From positions 202,033 to 266,032 of the forward strand of contig NZ_QKWN01000006.1 of assembly GCF_007279655.1 (NCBI RefSeq): a DNA stretch of 64,000 bases, in the 5' to 3' direction. The first letter of the stretch is position 1. Every line of letters begins with the position of its first letter. This document shows, one piece after another, positions 61,820 to 64,000 of the stretch. The DNA comes from Robertkochia solimangrovi (lineage in GTDB: Bacteria; Bacteroidota; Bacteroidia; Flavobacteriales; Flavobacteriaceae). The notes beneath the pieces were generated by a model. That model was given only the letters and a program-made list of their open reading frames with translations, was not told the origin of the DNA and did not search any database. The translations under genes and the position numbers were made by a program.

Positions 61820-62315
61820 AGTTGTGTTTTTTTATTAATTGCTCCCTTACGGTTTTTCTTGCTCTTGACAGCGCCACTCTAATCGCTGTCGGATTCATGT
61901 CCAGCATCTTGGCGATCTCGTCGTATTCATACTGTTCGACATCTCTTAACTGTAAAACCATTCGCTGTTGTTCCGGTAACGTGTTCATGATCTTGTTCAT
62001 CCAGTCGAGACTATCATCAACTTCTACCTTTTTCTGCAGCGACACGTTTTCATCTTTGTAATTACTGTGTACCAGCTTCAGATTCGACGCCTGTTTCGAT
62101 TTTAATCGGTCCAGGCAATAATTCTTGGTCATGGTCATCGCAAATGCTTCCACATTACGATACTTTTCCATGCTGTTACTATTGGTCCATAATTTCAGGA
62201 GAACTTCCTGGGTGGCGTCTTCTGCTTCTTCAGTCGATACCAGTAATCGTTTCGCCATTCGAAATAATTTATCTCTGAAGGGCATTACAATATTTATAAA
62301 TTCCGACTGTTGCAT
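61806..62315 (-). CDS. ECF RNA polymerase sigma factor
   Basis: A 169-residue extracytoplasmic-function sigma factor. Region 2 (about 8-75; A-E-D-A-T-Q-E-V-L-L-K-L-W) binds the -10 element and core enzyme; region 4 (about 110-160) has L-P-E-Q-Q-R-M-V-L-Q-L-R-D and the helix-turn-helix E-Y-D-E-I-A-K-M-L-D-M-N-P-T-A-I-R-V-A-L-S-R-A. It overlaps the anti-sigma-like gene by 14 bases and probably controls this unit and its own gene. No exact housekeeping -7 element is found upstream, which fits autoregulation. It is divergent from the S41 protease with 146 bases between them. Confidence 0.93.
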   Translation of the reverse strand: MQQSEFINIVMPFRDKLFRMAKRLLVSTEEAEDATQEVLLKLWTNSNSMEKYRNVEAFAMTMTKNYCLDRLKSKQASNLKLVHSNYKDENVSLQKKVEVDDSLDWMNKIMNTLPEQQRMVLQLRDVEQYEYDEIAKMLDMNPTAIRVALSRARKTVREQLIKKHNYGIS

Positions 62316-62461
62316 TATTTTTGGTTCGTTATTTGGTCCTTAAATCGGCTCTATAAAAGGAAGACGAGACAAGTCAAAAAATGTTACAAGAAATTTTTAT
62401 TCTCAATAAATGTAAGTATTATTGCGTTTACTTCTTTATGGAAGCATTAATCGAAAATATT

Positions 62462-64000
62462 ATGAAAAACTCCTCAAACTTATTGTTAACCATACTCTTG
62501 TCACTATTCATTGTGTCGTGTAGTAAGGATGACGACCCGGGAACCGGAAACGGCGAAGGACAGGGAAATGGAAATGAAGTTGAACTGAACAGCGAGATCA
62601 ATGATTTCGTATGGAAAGCGATGAACTTCTGGTATTACTGGCAATCGGATGTTACCGCTCTTGCCGATTCCAAAGATGATGATCAGGATGATTATTATAC
62701 CTACCTCAATGGATATTCTGACTCAGAAGACCTTTTTGATGATTTGGTGTATCAGCCCGGAGTGGTCGATGATTTCTCCTGGTATATACCGGACGTTGAA
62801 GAACAGCTTAACGAATTCCGCGGAATTTCTTACACCTATGGAATCAACCTGGGCTATTATCTGGTACGTGTATCCAGTGACAGTGATGATGCGGTTGTTT
62901 ATGTGACCTATGTTGTTCCCGGTTCTCCGGCAGAAGCAGCTGGAATTACCAGAGGAGACCTGATCTATAGTGTTGATGGTACCGTGCTTACCGTAAACAA
63001 CGTAAATTCAGCGATCGGTCCGTTATATTATAACCCTACTGTGTCCCTGGGAATCGCAAAGATCGAAGATGGTAACTATACGCCACAGGGCGATGACATC
63101 GAGATCAGTGCCGCAGAGATCACTGAGAATCCTGTGTTTTATCATAGTGTCATAGAAAAAGAAGGCAAAAAGATCGGCTATCTGATGTATAATGGCTTCA
63201 GAAGTACTTTCCACAAGGAACTAAATGATGTATTCGGAGAATTTAAATCTGCCGGAGTTGAGGAACTTGTGCTTGACCTTAGATATAACGGTGGTGGATC
63301 TGTTCTAACCTCTGCCTACCTCGCCAGTATGATCAGTGGCAAAATGAGCACAGAATCTGTTTTCGCCAGCCTGAAGTACAACAGTAAAAGAAATGAAGCA
63401 AACGGATATACGTTCCCTTTCTATAATAATGCAGCGGTATTTGATAAAACTACCGGACTTTATACCGGTGAGAGTGTTACCATAAATCGTTTGTCAAACC
63501 TGACAAGACTTTATGTGATCACTACCCGCAGAACTGCTTCTGCAAGTGAAATGATTATTAACGGACTGCGCCCGAGCATGGAAGTGATCACTATTGGAGA
63601 AACCACTGTGGGTAAAAATGAAGGCTCTAATACACTTGTCGATTCTCCTCCGACATCTGCCAGCGATGAAGAGGCTTATCTTGATGTTGACAATCGTAAT
63701 CCAGCTCATGAAGTAGGATTACAACCGATCACCTTCAGAATCTACAACTCCCTTGGTCAAAGCGAATACACCGATGGATTTGAGCCTAAAGAAACCGTTG
63801 TGGAAGCCGATTATGTGAGTGGTCCGTTATTGCCGATTGGTGATCCGGAAGAAGGGCTCCTAAAGGCAGTTCTCGATGATATGTTCGGTATTAGTGCTAA
63901 ATCAGCCTTACAACGACCTGGAACAACCACCAGTAAACTGAGCACCATCAAAGGCAAAAAATTCGATTCTGAAATGTTCGTTCTCCCCGGAGAAATGGAA
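62462..64000 (+). CDS. S41 family peptidase lipoprotein (3' end outside window)
   Basis: At least 513 residues, cut by the window end. Lipobox I-V-S-C20 followed by S-K-D-D-D and a Gly/Asn-rich linker, so a surface or periplasmic lipoprotein. Then an S41 N-terminal helical region with M-N-F-W-Y-Y-W, a PDZ domain (about 135-205; V-P-G-S-P-A-E-A-A-G-I-T-R-G-D) and the protease core with L-D-L-R-Y-N-G-G-G and the nucleophile region R-T-A-S360-A-S362-E-M. It is a carboxyl-terminal-processing-type protease; the substrate is unknown. ATG 62462 is chosen for the lipoprotein signal over ATG 62438. A weak -7 element TATTATTG lies at 62417-62424. Confidence 0.9.
   Translation, partial: MKNSSNLLLTILLSLFIVSCSKDDDPGTGNGEGQGNGNEVELNSEINDFVWKAMNFWYYWQSDVTALADSKDDDQDDYYTYLNGYSDSEDLFDDLVYQPGVVDDFSWYIPDVEEQLNEFRGISYTYGINLGYYLVRVSSDSDDAVVYVTYVVPGSPAEAAGITRGDLIYSVDGTVLTVNNVNSAIGPLYYNPTVSLGIAKIEDGNYTPQGDDIEISAAEITENPVFYHSVIEKEGKKIGYLMYNGFRSTFHKELNDVFGEFKSAGVEELVLDLRYNGGGSVLTSAYLASMISGKMSTESVFASLKYNSKRNEANGYTFPFYNNAAVFDKTTGLYTGESVTINRLSNLTRLYVITTRRTASASEMIINGLRPSMEVITIGETTVGKNEGSNTLVDSPPTSASDEEAYLDVDNRNPAHEVGLQPITFRIYNSLGQSEYTDGFEPKETVVEADYVSGPLLPIGDPEEGLLKAVLDDMFGISAKSALQRPGTTTSKLSTIKGKKFDSEMFVLPGEME

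Noticed and set aside
1-64000. tRNA genes, rRNA genes, CRISPR arrays and known riboswitches
   Set aside because: No cloverleaf-like sequence with a T-arm, no regularly spaced direct repeats of CRISPR length, and no recognisable riboswitch core were found in the intergenic regions; the gaps are too short for rRNA.

Overview
This 64 kb window is chromosomal DNA of a bacterium of the Bacteroidota, almost certainly the family Flavobacteriaceae. The evidence is gene content (DUF3810, OstA-like/LptA-type protein, DUF349, DUF4252 pairs, Bacteroidota-type ECF sigma and short anti-sigma genes, RelA/SpoT-Fur-PurA order, an rpsF-rpsR-rplI operon), the repeated Bacteroidota promoter -7 element TAnnTTTG in front of many genes, weak Shine-Dalgarno sites and several TTG start codons. 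The genus cannot be fixed from the sequence alone. Coding density is very high, no gap reaches 300 bases, and no tRNA, rRNA, CRISPR array, prophage or insertion sequence is visible.

Layout. 1-5.7 kb: an edge stretch, a DUF3810 zinc-protease-like membrane protein and two exported amidohydrolases with partly degenerate active sites. 5.7-16.4 kb: a SpoU RNA methyltransferase, an M48 membrane protease, the stringent-response enzyme Rsh, a Fur-type regulator with purA, an OstA-like LPS-transport protein, a class III aminotransferase and a TPR protein. 16.4-21.2 kb: two tandem DUF368 (PopT-type) membrane proteins overlapping aroE, then a DUF349 protein. 21.3-26.3 kb: an orphan TPR-histidine kinase, an AraC regulator, an aldo/keto reductase and an exported alpha/beta hydrolase.

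26.4-40.2 kb is the most interesting part. A heavy-metal RND efflux operon (pump, TolC-like channel, adaptor; minus strand) is divergent from its OmpR-type regulator and sensor kinase. Two further operons follow on the plus strand: an LtaS-like sulfatase-fold transferase with a diacylglycerol-kinase-like enzyme, and a thioredoxin / ApbE flavin transferase / DUF4266 / DUF3570 operon. All four promoters (both divergent ones and the two downstream operons) carry the same architecture: an array of about four TTAAG/CTAAG-like half-sites at exact 11-bp spacing, with the last half-site beginning exactly 15 bp before a -7 element. I infer one regulon driven by the response regulator, linking metal export to envelope lipid remodelling and to an extracytoplasmic flavin/thiol module.

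40.2-50.6 kb: SnoaL-like protein, hisS, a DUF6495-like protein, ribosomal proteins L9/S18/S6, a LytTR response regulator, priA, DUF2147, a BrkB-type membrane protein, nadC, rlmH and rdgB. 50.7-60.2 kb: a DEAD-box helicase with a DbpA-like tail, a carboxypeptidase-regulatory-domain protein, a GH13 lipoprotein, VOC and SRPBCC proteins, trmH, a sirtuin, a haem-binding protein, a helical protein and purB. 60.2-64 kb: two DUF4252 proteins, a short anti-sigma-like protein and an ECF sigma factor (minus), divergent from an S41 protease lipoprotein cut by the window end.
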